Part shown: piece after piece, positions 1 through 7,372 of the stretch | Layout of the letters: every line of letters starts with the position of its first letter | Numbering within the stretch: the first letter of the stretch is position 1 | Source: Acidimicrobiaceae bacterium | GTDB taxonomy: Bacteria; Actinomycetota; Acidimicrobiia; Acidimicrobiales; Ilumatobacteraceae | Length of the DNA stretch: 11,530 nucleotides | Reading direction: 5' to 3' | Assembly (NCBI GenBank): GCA_002727235.1 | Contig: PBWL01000055.1 | Location: 23,709-35,238 of the forward strand | Position numbers and translations under genes: made by a program | The notes under the pieces: generated by a model | What the model was told of the DNA's origin: nothing | The model's input: the letters and a program-made list of their open reading frames with translations, nothing else | Databases searched by the model: none

Positions 1-726
1 TCACGGCGCCGGTACTTGCAGGCGATGATGCCTCGCTCAGCTCGGGTCGCAACGACAATTACCACTCCCACCGCTCATGTGGCCGACGATGTTGCACGCT
101 CGTTTTCGGTAGATCGCGAAAAGATTGTGGTTGTCCCACACGGGGTTCCTACGTTGACCGCTGACCCTGCAGAGGTACAGCATCAACGCGAGGTACTAGG
201 AAATGGCCAACCACTCGTCGTCTACCCCGCAATCACCCACCCGCATAAGGGCCACCTCCGGTTAATTGCAGCGATGCAGCGGTTACGAGATGCAAAATTG
301 GTGCTCATTGGAGGTGTGGGCTCGGCAGAAGACGACGTACTCAATGCAATAGCGGCATCCCCTCACCCAGAACAGGTCATTCGTATGGGGCGCGTTTCTG
401 ACGAGATGAGAAATGCGTTGATTGCCGCCGCAGATGTCGTAGCGATACCGAGCGAAGAAGAAGGGTTCGGTGCCCCAGTCATTGAAGCAATGACCCTTGG
501 CACTCCGGTGGTGTGCAGCGATATTGGTGCCCTTCGAGAGGTTGCGGGCAACGCAGCGATTTTGGTGGGGCACGAGCCAGAAAATATTGCCGACGGCATC
601 TCCCACGCATTGGAGAGCCGTGACACCCTGTTGTCAGCCGCTTCGGCCCGTGTACGCGACTTCACCCTCGAAGCGTCGGGGTCAGCGTTGAGAAGCGCAT
701 ATATTCGAACGGTTGAAACGGCATGA
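1..726 (+). CDS. GT4-family glycosyltransferase, 5'-truncated
   Basis: C-terminal part of a retaining GT4 (GT-B fold) glycosyltransferase that would transfer a sugar from a nucleotide donor during envelope polysaccharide assembly at the cytoplasmic face. The reading frame is open from base 1, so the N-terminal acceptor domain lies outside the window; a TTG at 16 is internal, not a start. Visible family features are the interdomain stretch VVVPHGV (near 127-147), the donor-domain opening VVYPAITHPHKGH, and the donor-binding E-x7-E motif in EEEGFGAPVIEAM (E codons at 460 and 484), followed by the usual GTPVVCSDIGALREVAG segment. The last codon overlaps the next GT4 gene by ATGA (723-726), so the two are probably translationally coupled. 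Donor and acceptor sugars cannot be told from sequence alone. Confidence 0.9.
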   Translation, partial: SRRRYLQAMMPRSARVATTITTPTAHVADDVARSFSVDREKIVVVPHGVPTLTADPAEVQHQREVLGNGQPLVVYPAITHPHKGHLRLIAAMQRLRDAKLVLIGGVGSAEDDVLNAIAASPHPEQVIRMGRVSDEMRNALIAAADVVAIPSEEEGFGAPVIEAMTLGTPVVCSDIGALREVAGNAAILVGHEPENIADGISHALESRDTLLSAASARVRDFTLEASGSALRSAYIRTVETA

Positions 727-1958
727 AGATCGTCGTCCTCTGCCCGCACTTCGCACCCGATACTGCTCCGACCGGCACTGTGATGACTGGCATTGTCGAG
801 GGGCTTGTCGATCGAGGGCACGAGATTCACGTGGTGACATCATTGCCGTGGTACCGCGATCACCAGGTCGAAGAAGAGTGGACCGGTCGACTCTCTCGCA
901 CAGAAACAACGGAGTGGGGTTCGATCACTCGGGTTCATCCATTTCCATCAGGTGACAAACGCAACCTTCTTCGGCGAGCGCTCGGGTTTGTTGGATTTAC
1001 CGCCCTTGTTGGGATTACGGCCGCACGCCCAGGCGGATGGTTCCGAAAGGTCGATGCAGTGCTTGCAATGAGTCCGCCCCTCACGCTCGGGCTCACCGGT
1101 TGGCTCGTTGCGAAACTGCGCCGAGGGCGGTTTGTGTTCAATATCCAAGATGTCTTTCCCGATGCTGCGGTGCGCACAGGAGCGATTACCAACCGAGCCG
1201 TTATTCGTGCCGCCTACCGCCTCGAACGACTGTCATATCGCTGTGCAGATGCAGTGACCGTGCTCAGCGACGACCTCGCCGACAATGTCAACGCAAAACT
1301 TGAAAGCCGACGGTCGGCACGCACCGATGTCGTCGTCATTCCGAATTTTGTTGACAACAACTGGCTTACTCCTGTCGATGGGTCACCGTATCGAGACGAG
1401 TTTGGTCTTGGCGATGGTCCCATCGTCATGTATGCCGGAAACCTCGGCTACTCGCAGTCGCTCGACCTTATGATCGACTTGGCTGAGCAGCGTCCGGAAA
1501 TCACCGTGGTGATCAACGGCGATGGCGCGATGAGGGACATCGTTGCCGAAGCGGCGCTACGGCTATCAAACCTGCACCACATCGGATACCAACCAGCACA
1601 ACGACTTCCGGAGGTGCTGTCGGCGGCAGACATTCATGTTGTGCCCTTGCGCACAGGTCTTGGTTCGGTGAGCGTCCCGTCAAAAACGTATTCGATTCTT
1701 GCGGTCGGCAAACCTGTGATCGCCGCAATTGATGAGGGGTCAGCGGTTGCCCGGTTGCTTGCAGATGCCAACGCTGGGGTGAGCATTCCTCCTGACGACG
1801 TCGGAGCGCTCCTCAACACGGTTGACGCTCTTATCGGTGATCGCAAGCGCTGCAAGGAGCTCGGCGCACATGGGCCCCGGTGGGTTGCAGACAACGCATC
1901 TCCGGCTGCGGCGTCACTGGCCTATGAGACGGTGCTTGCTGGTGAACAAACCGGGTAA
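723..1958 (+). CDS. GT4-family glycosyltransferase, WcaI/WbuB-like
   Basis: A complete 411-residue GT-B glycosyltransferase of the type seen in colanic acid (WcaI) and O-antigen (WbuB) clusters. It would act in the cytoplasm on a lipid-linked glycan. The N-terminus MKIVVLCPHFAPDTAPTG matches the family opening (nucleotide-sugar enzymes of this group start with a strand followed by a P-E/D-x-G loop). Further family features are NIQDVFPD from residue 140, IPNFVD near the domain hinge, YAGNLGYSQSL from about 237 opening the donor domain, and VPSKTYSILAVGKPVIA from 318, which is typical of WbuB-like enzymes. The ATG start is fixed by the ATGA overlap with the preceding GT4 gene and by the N-terminal match. 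The next gene follows at once, so this is an inner gene of an operon. The exact sugar and linkage are unknown. Confidence 0.92.
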   Translation: MKIVVLCPHFAPDTAPTGTVMTGIVEGLVDRGHEIHVVTSLPWYRDHQVEEEWTGRLSRTETTEWGSITRVHPFPSGDKRNLLRRALGFVGFTALVGITAARPGGWFRKVDAVLAMSPPLTLGLTGWLVAKLRRGRFVFNIQDVFPDAAVRTGAITNRAVIRAAYRLERLSYRCADAVTVLSDDLADNVNAKLESRRSARTDVVVIPNFVDNNWLTPVDGSPYRDEFGLGDGPIVMYAGNLGYSQSLDLMIDLAEQRPEITVVINGDGAMRDIVAEAALRLSNLHHIGYQPAQRLPEVLSAADIHVVPLRTGLGSVSVPSKTYSILAVGKPVIAAIDEGSAVARLLADANAGVSIPPDDVGALLNTVDALIGDRKRCKELGAHGPRWVADNASPAAASLAYETVLAGEQTG

Positions 1959-1989
1959 CTGGACGCAACCGGCGATAGCCTCTCACGCC

Positions 1990-2745
1990 GTGGCAGCTAG
2001 CTCTTCAACAAAAAAGGCGGCGAAGCTCGCAGGGCGCAGTTCGGGTCGTTCGGTGCAGTTCCAAGGCGGCAGCGTATTCCCGATCGCGCTGCTGTTCGTC
2101 GTCGTTCTCGGTGTTGCTGCAATTGTCTACGCCCGTCAGACAATTCCTGGCGCCGGTGATGGCGCCCCGGTCACGCCAATCAGCGAGTACTACGACGTTG
2201 CGTACGGCATCAATATCTGTGGTGATTGGGCGACGATCAATGACGGTGAGGCTGCGCTCAATGCCGACGGCCGCATCGATTACCCGGCATACCGAGACAC
2301 CGGCGTGTACCAGTACGCGAAGGGTGTTGCGACGGTTCATCCATACGCAGCTGAACTTGCAGATGTGCCCCTTGACCTTTCGGCATTGCTCGCAGTGCAT
2401 GACATCAGCATCGCTGATGACTCGTTGACATTCCCCGAAGATCAGATGGATGGCAAGGTGTACACCGAAGGTGAGACGACCTGCAACATCGATGGCGTTG
2501 AGACCAATGCTGACGTTTCGGTAGTCGTGTGGGAATCGCCGGACGATGGCTCGTCGGGTAATCGCTACATATCAAAGATGGGCGAGATACCACTTGATTC
2601 TGATGGTCTCGTGATCGCTGTTGCCTTCGTGCCGCGGGGCGATCCCGTCGCAAAACCTGCATCGATTGGCGTACTTCGCTCGCTCGGTGAAACAGCAATT
2701 GCTGCCGACACGGAAGACATATCCGAAACCACTGTCGCTGAGTAA
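1990..2745 (+). CDS. Single-pass membrane protein with extracytoplasmic domain, unknown function
   Basis: A 251-residue protein of unknown function. A short basic, Ser/Ala/Lys-rich cytoplasmic N-terminus is followed by one membrane segment at about residues 29-47 (VFPIALLFVVVLGVAAIVYA) and about 200 acidic residues that should lie outside the membrane. Two cysteines (Cys77 in YGINICGDW and Cys165 in ETTCNID) could form a disulfide. The layout resembles an uncharacterised acidimicrobial family that I recall beside manC genes; that is memory, not a search result. The start is uncertain: GTG 1990 gives a natural N-terminus (AASSSTKKAAKLAG), GTG 1942 would overlap the GT4 gene by 17 bases, and no start has a clear ribosome site. 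The frame stays open upstream to 1822, but that part lies inside the GT4 gene. It ends 15 bases before manC, which suggests a role in the same envelope pathway. Confidence 0.82.
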   Translation: MAASSSTKKAAKLAGRSSGRSVQFQGGSVFPIALLFVVVLGVAAIVYARQTIPGAGDGAPVTPISEYYDVAYGINICGDWATINDGEAALNADGRIDYPAYRDTGVYQYAKGVATVHPYAAELADVPLDLSALLAVHDISIADDSLTFPEDQMDGKVYTEGETTCNIDGVETNADVSVVVWESPDDGSSGNRYISKMGEIPLDSDGLVIAVAFVPRGDPVAKPASIGVLRSLGETAIAADTEDISETTVAE

Positions 2746-2760
2746 GAAAGTGAACGAATC

Positions 2761-3744
2761 ATGTTCGCAGTGGTATTGGTTGGAGGGTTTGGTACGAGGC
2801 TTCGCCCACTGACAAACACCGTGCCGAAACCGATGCTGCCGATCGGCAACACACCAATGGTGGTCCGGCTAGCTGAGCGGCTTGCTGCCGGAGGAGTTAC
2901 CGACATCGTGCTCGCTCTCGGGTTCCAGCCCGACGCCTTCCGGGCTGCGTTCCCCGGAGACTCACTTACTCATCACGGGGCCACCGTCAACTTGCACTAC
3001 GCCGTCGAGCCCGAGCCACGAGATACCGCGGGGGCAATCAAGTTCGCGGCTGATTCAGCCGGCGTAGATGACACGTTCGTCGTTGCAAACGGTGACATTG
3101 TGACGGCTCTTCCAATCGCTGATCTTGTGAGATTCCATCATGCCCTCGGACGGGAGGCGACAATTCATCTCACCCCGGTTGATGACCCCTCATCATTCGG
3201 TGTTGTTGAACTCTCCAACGACAGATTGGTGCGACAATTCGTGGAGAAACCGGCACAAGGAGAAACCTCCTCCAACCTTGTTAATGCCGGTACATATGTG
3301 GTGGAGCCATCAGTTCTTGATCGGATTCCAGCTGATGTTCCAGTGTCAGTTGAGCGAGAAACCTTCCCGCAGCTCGTCGCAGAAGGGGAACTCGCTGGGT
3401 TTTCGACCGAGGATGCTTGGATTGACACTGGTCGGCCGGAGTTTTACTTGAAGGCAAATCTTGCATACGCCGACAGCGCTGGAGCCGTCGTTCGATCACA
3501 GGTCTCGACCTCGGCAAGTCTGTCGGGCGTCGTGGCCGACGGAGCGATGATTGAAGATGGCGCCATCGTGAGAAACTCAGTGATTCTTCCAGGCGCTGTC
3601 ATCGAAGCGGATGCCAGGGTCGACAGGTCGTTGGTTTGGGGTCGGGTGTCGTCGGAGGCATCAGTGACTGACGCAGTGGTCGGTCAAGACGGCGTCGTAC
3701 CAGCGGGTGAGTACCGTGGTGCACGGTTTCCTGAGCCCACGTAA
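2761..3744 (+). CDS. manC: Mannose-1-phosphate guanylyltransferase (NDP-sugar pyrophosphorylase)
   Basis: Nucleotidyltransferase expected to make GDP-mannose from mannose-1-phosphate and GTP in the cytoplasm. The signature loop GGFGTRLRP (residues 8-16) with PKPM (22-25) forms the nucleotide site; the VGG form is common in GMPP-type mannose-1-phosphate guanylyltransferases. NGD at 110-112 supplies a metal-binding Asp, VEKP at 161-164 and NAGTYVV bind the sugar phosphate, and DAWIDTG (218-224) closes the catalytic domain. Residues from about 240 to the end carry hexapeptide-like repeats (VVADGAMIEDGAIV, VILPGAVIEADARV) typical of a left-handed beta-helix tail. At 327 residues it is of the short GMPP/RmlA-like type, without the isomerase half of bifunctional ManC. 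Other NDP-sugar pyrophosphorylases share these motifs, so the sugar is inferred partly from gmd nearby. ATG 2761 has a weak AAGAAAG upstream. It is last in the 1-3744 run. Confidence 0.88.
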   Translation: MFAVVLVGGFGTRLRPLTNTVPKPMLPIGNTPMVVRLAERLAAGGVTDIVLALGFQPDAFRAAFPGDSLTHHGATVNLHYAVEPEPRDTAGAIKFAADSAGVDDTFVVANGDIVTALPIADLVRFHHALGREATIHLTPVDDPSSFGVVELSNDRLVRQFVEKPAQGETSSNLVNAGTYVVEPSVLDRIPADVPVSVERETFPQLVAEGELAGFSTEDAWIDTGRPEFYLKANLAYADSAGAVVRSQVSTSASLSGVVADGAMIEDGAIVRNSVILPGAVIEADARVDRSLVWGRVSSEASVTDAVVGQDGVVPAGEYRGARFPEPT

Positions 3745-3750
3745 GAAGAG

Positions 3751-4749
3751 CTAAAGCGCAACATCGGCAGCGGCAAGGGTGAGTCGTGCGAGGTTTGCAT
3801 CAACCTGAGCGTCTCCCATCATCGTGTCTGTTACCGTTGTGGTCATGCCAGCAAGTTCGACTTCGGAAGCAAGTGACGTGTCTTTCGAATCGATGATGAG
3901 GTGACTACACACGTTTCGATAGATCTCCGCAATGCCGGCAGAATTTGACTGAAACCCAAACCTCTCCATCATGTCGGCTGCCGGACCTTTCACTGCATCC
4001 CCACCGACAATAGGAGATACTGCGACGACGGTCGTGCGGCGCTTCGCAAGTATCTGGTCGACGTGCGGAAGCGCTCTGATCGGCCCGATGGAGACAAAAG
4101 GGTTTGAGGGAGCGATGACCACGGCATCGGCAGTCGTCAATGCTTCAATCGCCTCACGCGTTGGCTGGGCGGAAGACGCACCAAGGCGAAGTTCGCGAAC
4201 GGGGATGCTGTGACGGTGGCGAACGAAATATTCTTGGAACGAAATCTGGCCATCGCCTGCTACGCCGGGGTCATCATTGGTGTCCACCACGACTTTTGTG
4301 GGTGCTGGGTCATTGGCCATTGGTAAAAGTCTGAAATCTAGCCCCCACGCAGACGCAATCTCGGAGGTGACGTCGGTCAGGCTCGCACCCTCTTGCAATC
4401 GTGCGGTTCGGTATAAGTGGGTGGCGAGATCTTGATCGCCGAGTCCAAACCATGTGCTCGCAGCGTGCGAACCAGCGGGCCTCACCTGTCCGTATCGTTG
4501 GAGTGCGTCGAGAGCTCGCCATGACTCATCGATAAGCCCCCATCCCCGGTCAGGGTCAATTGCATTCGCCAAGGTATAAGTGATGGTGTCGAGGTCAGGG
4601 CTAATGTGAAGCCCGTGAAGCACGGTGTCATCGCCGGTGTTGACAATTGCCGTAATCTGGCTGGGGGGAATAACGGTTGATAGCGCTCGAAGGAAACGGG
4701 CAGCTCCAACCCCTCCGCATAACACCGTTATCTGTGGAGAGATTGTCAT
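3751..4749 (-). CDS. cofD: 2-phospho-L-lactate transferase CofD/FbiA (coenzyme F420 biosynthesis)
   Basis: A 332-residue CofD-family enzyme. It joins the deazaflavin Fo to the activated phospho-lactyl or phosphoenolpyruvyl guanosine diphosphate to give F420-0 or dehydro-F420-0; in actinobacteria (FbiA) the PEP-derived form is the established route. Motifs seen are CGGVGAARF (11-19), VNTGDD (36-41), HGLHISPDLDT (45-55), WFGLGDQDLATH, SNPF (215-218) followed by VSIGPI, and VSPIVGGDAVKGPA. All are diagnostic for the family and the length is normal. ATG 4749 is the only sensible start, and AGGGGGGA (4768-4761) lies 11 bases upstream as a possible ribosome site. It is convergent with manC (6-base gap) and divergent from gmd. 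The partner gamma-glutamyl ligase gene (cofE/fbiB) is not in the window. It is probably expressed alone here. Confidence 0.96.
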   Translation of the reverse strand: MTISPQITVLCGGVGAARFLRALSTVIPPSQITAIVNTGDDTVLHGLHISPDLDTITYTLANAIDPDRGWGLIDESWRALDALQRYGQVRPAGSHAASTWFGLGDQDLATHLYRTARLQEGASLTDVTSEIASAWGLDFRLLPMANDPAPTKVVVDTNDDPGVAGDGQISFQEYFVRHRHSIPVRELRLGASSAQPTREAIEALTTADAVVIAPSNPFVSIGPIRALPHVDQILAKRRTTVVAVSPIVGGDAVKGPAADMMERFGFQSNSAGIAEIYRNVCSHLIIDSKDTSLASEVELAGMTTTVTDTMMGDAQVDANLARLTLAAADVAL

Positions 4750-4933
4750 GACGGCCGGCGTCCCCCCTGGTATGACTCAACTATCTTGTTGCCCTCAAGT
4801 CGGACCCGAAAGTTCAACACATATGTCCACAGCCCAATGTCAGTTGAGCTCTGGAGAGCGCTTAGAGAGTTACCGACAGCTAGCCGTGCGTAGCTTTGGT
4901 GCTTTTGCGAAGAGACCGTGTCGAGTTGAACTC

Positions 4934-4948
4934 TCATAATCATTCTCA
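4934..4948. promoter_or_regulatory. Candidate Fur/Zur-family operator
   Basis: The minus strand reads TGAGAATGATTATGA, a 7-1-7 pattern matching the general Fur-superfamily consensus TGATAATnATTATCA at 12 of 14 fixed positions. It lies 75 bases before the gmd start and about 185 bases before the cofD start, and directly abuts the palindrome at 4923-4933. The match is seen in the sequence; binding by a Fur or Zur protein is inference, and the distance to either gene is larger than usual for simple repression. Confidence 0.3.
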
Positions 4949-5009
4949 TCCTACTTTGTGCCGTTGGCGGGTAGTTTTCGTGATCGGCGCAGTTTGGTTG
5001 AAGACTGAG

Positions 5010-5015
5010 TACAGT
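5010..5015 (+). promoter_or_regulatory. Candidate -10 element for a leaderless gmd transcript
   Basis: TACAGT fits the actinobacterial -10 pattern TAnnnT. It ends 7 bases before the gmd ATG (5023), so transcription would begin at or next to the A of the start codon. No purine-rich ribosome site is visible in the 20 bases before the ATG (the sequence is GACTGAGTACAGTTTTAAAA), which is consistent with leaderless translation. No convincing -35 hexamer is present at the usual spacing. Confidence 0.4.
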
Positions 5016-5022
5016 TTTAAAA

Positions 5023-6015
5023 ATGCCTCGTGCTCTGATCACCGGTATCACCGGTCAGGACGGCCAGCATCTTGCCGAATTACTAAACTCGAAGGGGTAT
5101 GACGTCTTCGGTCTTGTAAAGGGCCAGAACAATCCTCGGATTGCTGGGGTGCTTGAGCAGTTTCCATTTGTAGAACCCGTTTCAGGCGACCTTGCGGATT
5201 TGTCATCTTTGGTAAAAGCCATTGGTGTCGCGCAGCCTGACGAGGTCTACAACCTTGGCGCGGTTTCTTATGTCGCGTATTCGTTCACACACGCAGAACT
5301 CACCGCGGATATCTCTGGGCTTGGCGTGCTTCGTTTGCTTGACGCAATCCGAATGGTTGGTGGGTTGGATGACAATTCAATCCGTTTCTACCAAGCGTCG
5401 ACCTCGGAAATGTTCGGTGAGGTTCGCGAGACCCCACAAACCGAAATGACCCCATTTCACCCCCGATCGCCGTACGGGTGCGCAAAAGTCTTCGGCCATT
5501 ACATCACCATGAATTACCGCGAGTCGTATGACATGTTTGCTTGCTCGGGCATTCTCTTTAACCACGAGGGACCCCGTCGCGGTCTCGAATTCGTCACTCG
5601 CAAGATCACTAATGCCGTAGCCCGCATCAAACTTGGCCTCCAAGACGAAATCGTTCTAGGAAATCTCGACTCAAAGCGCGACTGGGGCTATGCGGGTGAC
5701 TACGTCCGAGCAATGTGGCTTATGCTGCAGCACGACATTCCTGAAGATTTCGTGATCGCAACAGGTGAGACACATTCAATCCACGAGTTTCTCGATCTTG
5801 CGTTCGCTGAAGTCGGGATTGACGATTGGCAACCATACGTTCGACAAGATCCGAAATTCCTTCGCCCAGCAGAAGTTGACGTACTCACCGGCGATGCGTC
5901 GAAAGCAAAGGAAGTACTTGGTTGGGAGCCTGAGGTGTCATTTGCACAACTGGTGAAGATGATGGTTGAGAACGACCTCGAGGTCGAGGCCGCAAAAGCC
6001 CACCTGCATGGCTGA
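5023..6015 (+). CDS. gmd: GDP-mannose 4,6-dehydratase
   Basis: Extended short-chain dehydrogenase that converts GDP-mannose to GDP-4-keto-6-deoxy-mannose, the branch point to GDP-rhamnose, GDP-fucose and amino sugars. The Rossmann loop GITGQDG (residues 8-14) binds the dinucleotide. S-T-S-E at 126-129 and Y151-x3-K155 (YGCAK) form the active site. [37 protein letters not shown] and [15 protein letters not shown] are near-diagnostic for Gmd. At 330 residues it is slightly short because the loop after [11 protein letters not shown] is compact, and the usual YNLAAQSHV is YNLGAVSYV; both fit an actinobacterial subgroup rather than damage. The start is fixed by the N-terminal match ([14 protein letters not shown]). 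It is probably monocistronic, with its own promoter at 5010-5015. The enzyme that would reduce or aminate its product is not in the window. Confidence 0.96.
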   Translation: MPRALITGITGQDGQHLAELLNSKGYDVFGLVKGQNNPRIAGVLEQFPFVEPVSGDLADLSSLVKAIGVAQPDEVYNLGAVSYVAYSFTHAELTADISGLGVLRLLDAIRMVGGLDDNSIRFYQASTSEMFGEVRETPQTEMTPFHPRSPYGCAKVFGHYITMNYRESYDMFACSGILFNHEGPRRGLEFVTRKITNAVARIKLGLQDEIVLGNLDSKRDWGYAGDYVRAMWLMLQHDIPEDFVIATGETHSIHEFLDLAFAEVGIDDWQPYVRQDPKFLRPAEVDVLTGDASKAKEVLGWEPEVSFAQLVKMMVENDLEVEAAKAHLHG

Positions 6016-6026
6016 CCAGTTGTTGC

Positions 6027-7328
6027 TCAATTTAGAGCGCTGAGGCGTCGTCTGAGCCGAAGCCCGAAGGCGGTGACGGCTGCTAGCGATGATGCAACAA
6101 GTCCGATTTCAATTCTTTGAAAGGCGTCGTCGCTCGACAGCCAAGTGCCAAGGATGAAGGTGATGAGGGCGATCACCCAACCGAGAGCAACATATGCATG
6201 GTCCTCGAGCGCGAGAACGGCTTGGCTTATTGCGAGCGCCATCATGTAAAGGGCGCTGGAAAGGGCAAGCATTGCGAGTGTGCTGCCAGTGAGGTCAGCG
6301 TTGTAGACCAATCTGAGCGTCCATGGCCCGAGTAGAGCCCCGTAGATGGTTCCGGCAACGCCTATTCCGGTAACTACGAGCACAAGTAGGCGTAGGCCAC
6401 GTCGAAATTCGTCGAATGAGCGTTGTGCAGCTAGCCGAGCAAGGCGAGGTAAAAGGCTTGCCTGAATCGCTTGGAACATGAAGAGAGGCACTCTTGCAAG
6501 CAGCACTCCGTAACTGAAGCGAGTGACGGTATCGGCCTGACTATCACTGGCGAGGAGGTTTGCAGCGATCGGGCCTGCATTCAGCAACACGGCGGCACAT
6601 ACAGTGCCGAGAAGCAGCCACCCAAAGTTTTGGGTGATTTCTAGCCATTGCGCTGGGGGACCAGGATTGGTGCGTAAGTGGCCGCGCACACTAACTGCAA
6701 TTACAGCGAAGAGCGGAGCGACGGCAATAGCGAATGCGTAGGCGCCAATAGCGGTAATGCCGATAGCGGTGAGGGCGATCGTGCCGGCGATTTTCATAAC
6801 GCCGTCAGATGCAACGACTACAGCAAAAGGGGTAAATCGACCCTGACCTGAACAGATTCCTCGGGAAAGATGAACAGGTGCATACGAGAGAAAGCCGATA
6901 ATGAGGGCGCCGAACATCAACCAGTCGCCAGAAAAGTACGAACTGGTCAACCATGGTGCTGAAATTGCTAGCCCGATGACCACAACCACCGACACCACCA
7001 AGGTGAGGATGGCGATTTTGGCGACGACCGGACCGCCACCGTAGCCAAGAGCTCGTCGATGGGCGAGCGCCCGGCCGAGTTCTTGTTCGATTGGGAGAAA
7101 GAATCCAGGGGCAAGAGCGAACATCGCAAACCACAGAGCTGCGATCGGGGCAAACTCCTCGTCGCCACCAAGCGCGGAGGCTCCCACCCTAAAAAATGCG
7201 TAGGTTGCAACCCCGGCGATGATGAGGCCGATGGCAATCGTCACCGCTCCCTCCGGGAGGGCTCCACCATTTGGTGGAGCGTCAACCAACGGTTCTCTAG
7301 ACGTGAGTGAAGATTCCGCGTCGGCCAC
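6027..7328 (-). CDS. MOP-superfamily polysaccharide flippase (Wzx/oligosaccharide translocase-like)
   Basis: A 433-residue integral membrane protein with about 12 hydrophobic segments, from VTIAIGLIIAGVATYAFF near the N-terminus to GLVASSLAAVTAFGL just before a basic C-terminus (RLRRRLSALN). Length, even segment spacing and motifs such as PIEQELGRALA and LLARVPLFMFQAIQASLLPRLARL fit MOP-superfamily exporters, which flip undecaprenyl-linked oligosaccharides to the outside. Substrate specificity cannot be read from sequence, but the neighbouring glycosyltransferases and gmd support a glycan. The start is uncertain. GTG 7328 gives a 28-residue hydrophilic leader and has a TAGCGT box (7342-7337) ending 8 bases upstream, a possible leaderless promoter. 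GTG 7244, just before the first membrane segment, has a far better ribosome site (GGAGGG, 7254-7249). It converges on gmd with an 11-base gap and no clear terminator. Confidence 0.85.
   Translation of the reverse strand: MADAESSLTSREPLVDAPPNGGALPEGAVTIAIGLIIAGVATYAFFRVGASALGGDEEFAPIAALWFAMFALAPGFFLPIEQELGRALAHRRALGYGGGPVVAKIAILTLVVSVVVVIGLAISAPWLTSSYFSGDWLMFGALIIGFLSYAPVHLSRGICSGQGRFTPFAVVVASDGVMKIAGTIALTAIGITAIGAYAFAIAVAPLFAVIAVSVRGHLRTNPGPPAQWLEITQNFGWLLLGTVCAAVLLNAGPIAANLLASDSQADTVTRFSYGVLLARVPLFMFQAIQASLLPRLARLAAQRSFDEFRRGLRLLVLVVTGIGVAGTIYGALLGPWTLRLVYNADLTGSTLAMLALSSALYMMALAISQAVLALEDHAYVALGWVIALITFILGTWLSSDDAFQRIEIGLVASSLAAVTAFGLRLRRRLSALN
7249..7254 (-). promoter_or_regulatory. Ribosome binding site for an alternative flippase start at GTG 7244
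   Basis: GGAGGG on the minus strand ends 4 bases before GTG 7244-7242, an optimal Shine-Dalgarno arrangement in a window where few starts have one. If used, the flippase would have 405 residues and begin at its first membrane segment. The site is the 3' arm (in the mRNA) of the small inverted repeat at 7249-7261, so it could be masked by pairing. It may instead be just Glu-Gly codons inside a longer protein. Confidence 0.4.
7249..7261. repeat. Inverted repeat, 6-bp arms
   Basis: CCCTCC-G-GGAGGG, perfect 6-1-6 symmetry. In flippase mRNA a hairpin would in practice be a 4-bp stem (CCCT/AGGG) with a 5-base loop and would contain the ribosome site described at 7249-7254. It abuts the longer palindrome at 7261-7280. 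Confidence 0.7.
7261..7280. repeat. Perfect 20-base inverted repeat, possible operator
   Basis: GCTCCACCA-TT-TGGTGGAGC has perfect 9-base arms around two bases. It lies inside the predicted flippase N-terminus (encoding APPNGGA) if GTG 7328 is the start, but upstream of the gene if GTG 7244 is used. It is close to the start of the divergent GT2-like gene, where an operator serving both genes would be expected. The symmetry is seen directly; the regulatory role is inferred. Confidence 0.65.
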
Positions 7329-7372
7329 GGCGGAAAACGCTATCTCTTATTGGTACCGCTGACCGACCGGCG

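Larger units (their letters stand above)
4750..5022. other. Divergent intergenic region between cofD and gmd
   Basis: 273 bases with no convincing gene. Frames open on the minus strand across part of it show no recognisable protein. It must hold promoters for both flanking genes. It contains the small inverted repeats GCTCT-GG-AGAGC (4848-4859) and GAGTT-G-AACTC (4923-4933), a Fur/Zur-like palindrome directly after the latter (4934-4948), and a -10-like TACAGT next to the gmd start. It is AT-richer than the flanking genes near 4935-4960 and 5010-5022. I could not identify a convincing -35/-10 pair for cofD. Confidence 0.7.

Noticed and set aside
16..18. TTG as the start of the first glycosyltransferase
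   Set aside because: The frame is open to base 1 and the coded residues match the interior of a GT4 protein; the real start lies upstream of the window.
363..830. Minus-strand 155-codon frame opposite the two GT4 genes
   Set aside because: Antisense to two genes with strong family motifs; composition looks like a reverse-frame artefact.
1822..1989. Longer N-terminus of the hypothetical protein from ATG 1822
   Set aside because: It would overlap the clearly coding GT4 gene by more than 130 bases and adds residues with no sign of a real protein; GTG 1942 or 1990 is more likely.
4746..5051. Minus-strand 101-codon frame across the cofD-gmd gap
   Set aside because: Not recognisable as a protein; it spans the expected divergent promoter region and would overlap the first codons of both cofD and gmd.
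6025..6038. GCTC-AATTTA-GAGC as a terminator between gmd and the flippase
   Set aside because: Only 4-bp arms, no T run, and it lies partly inside the flippase 3' end.
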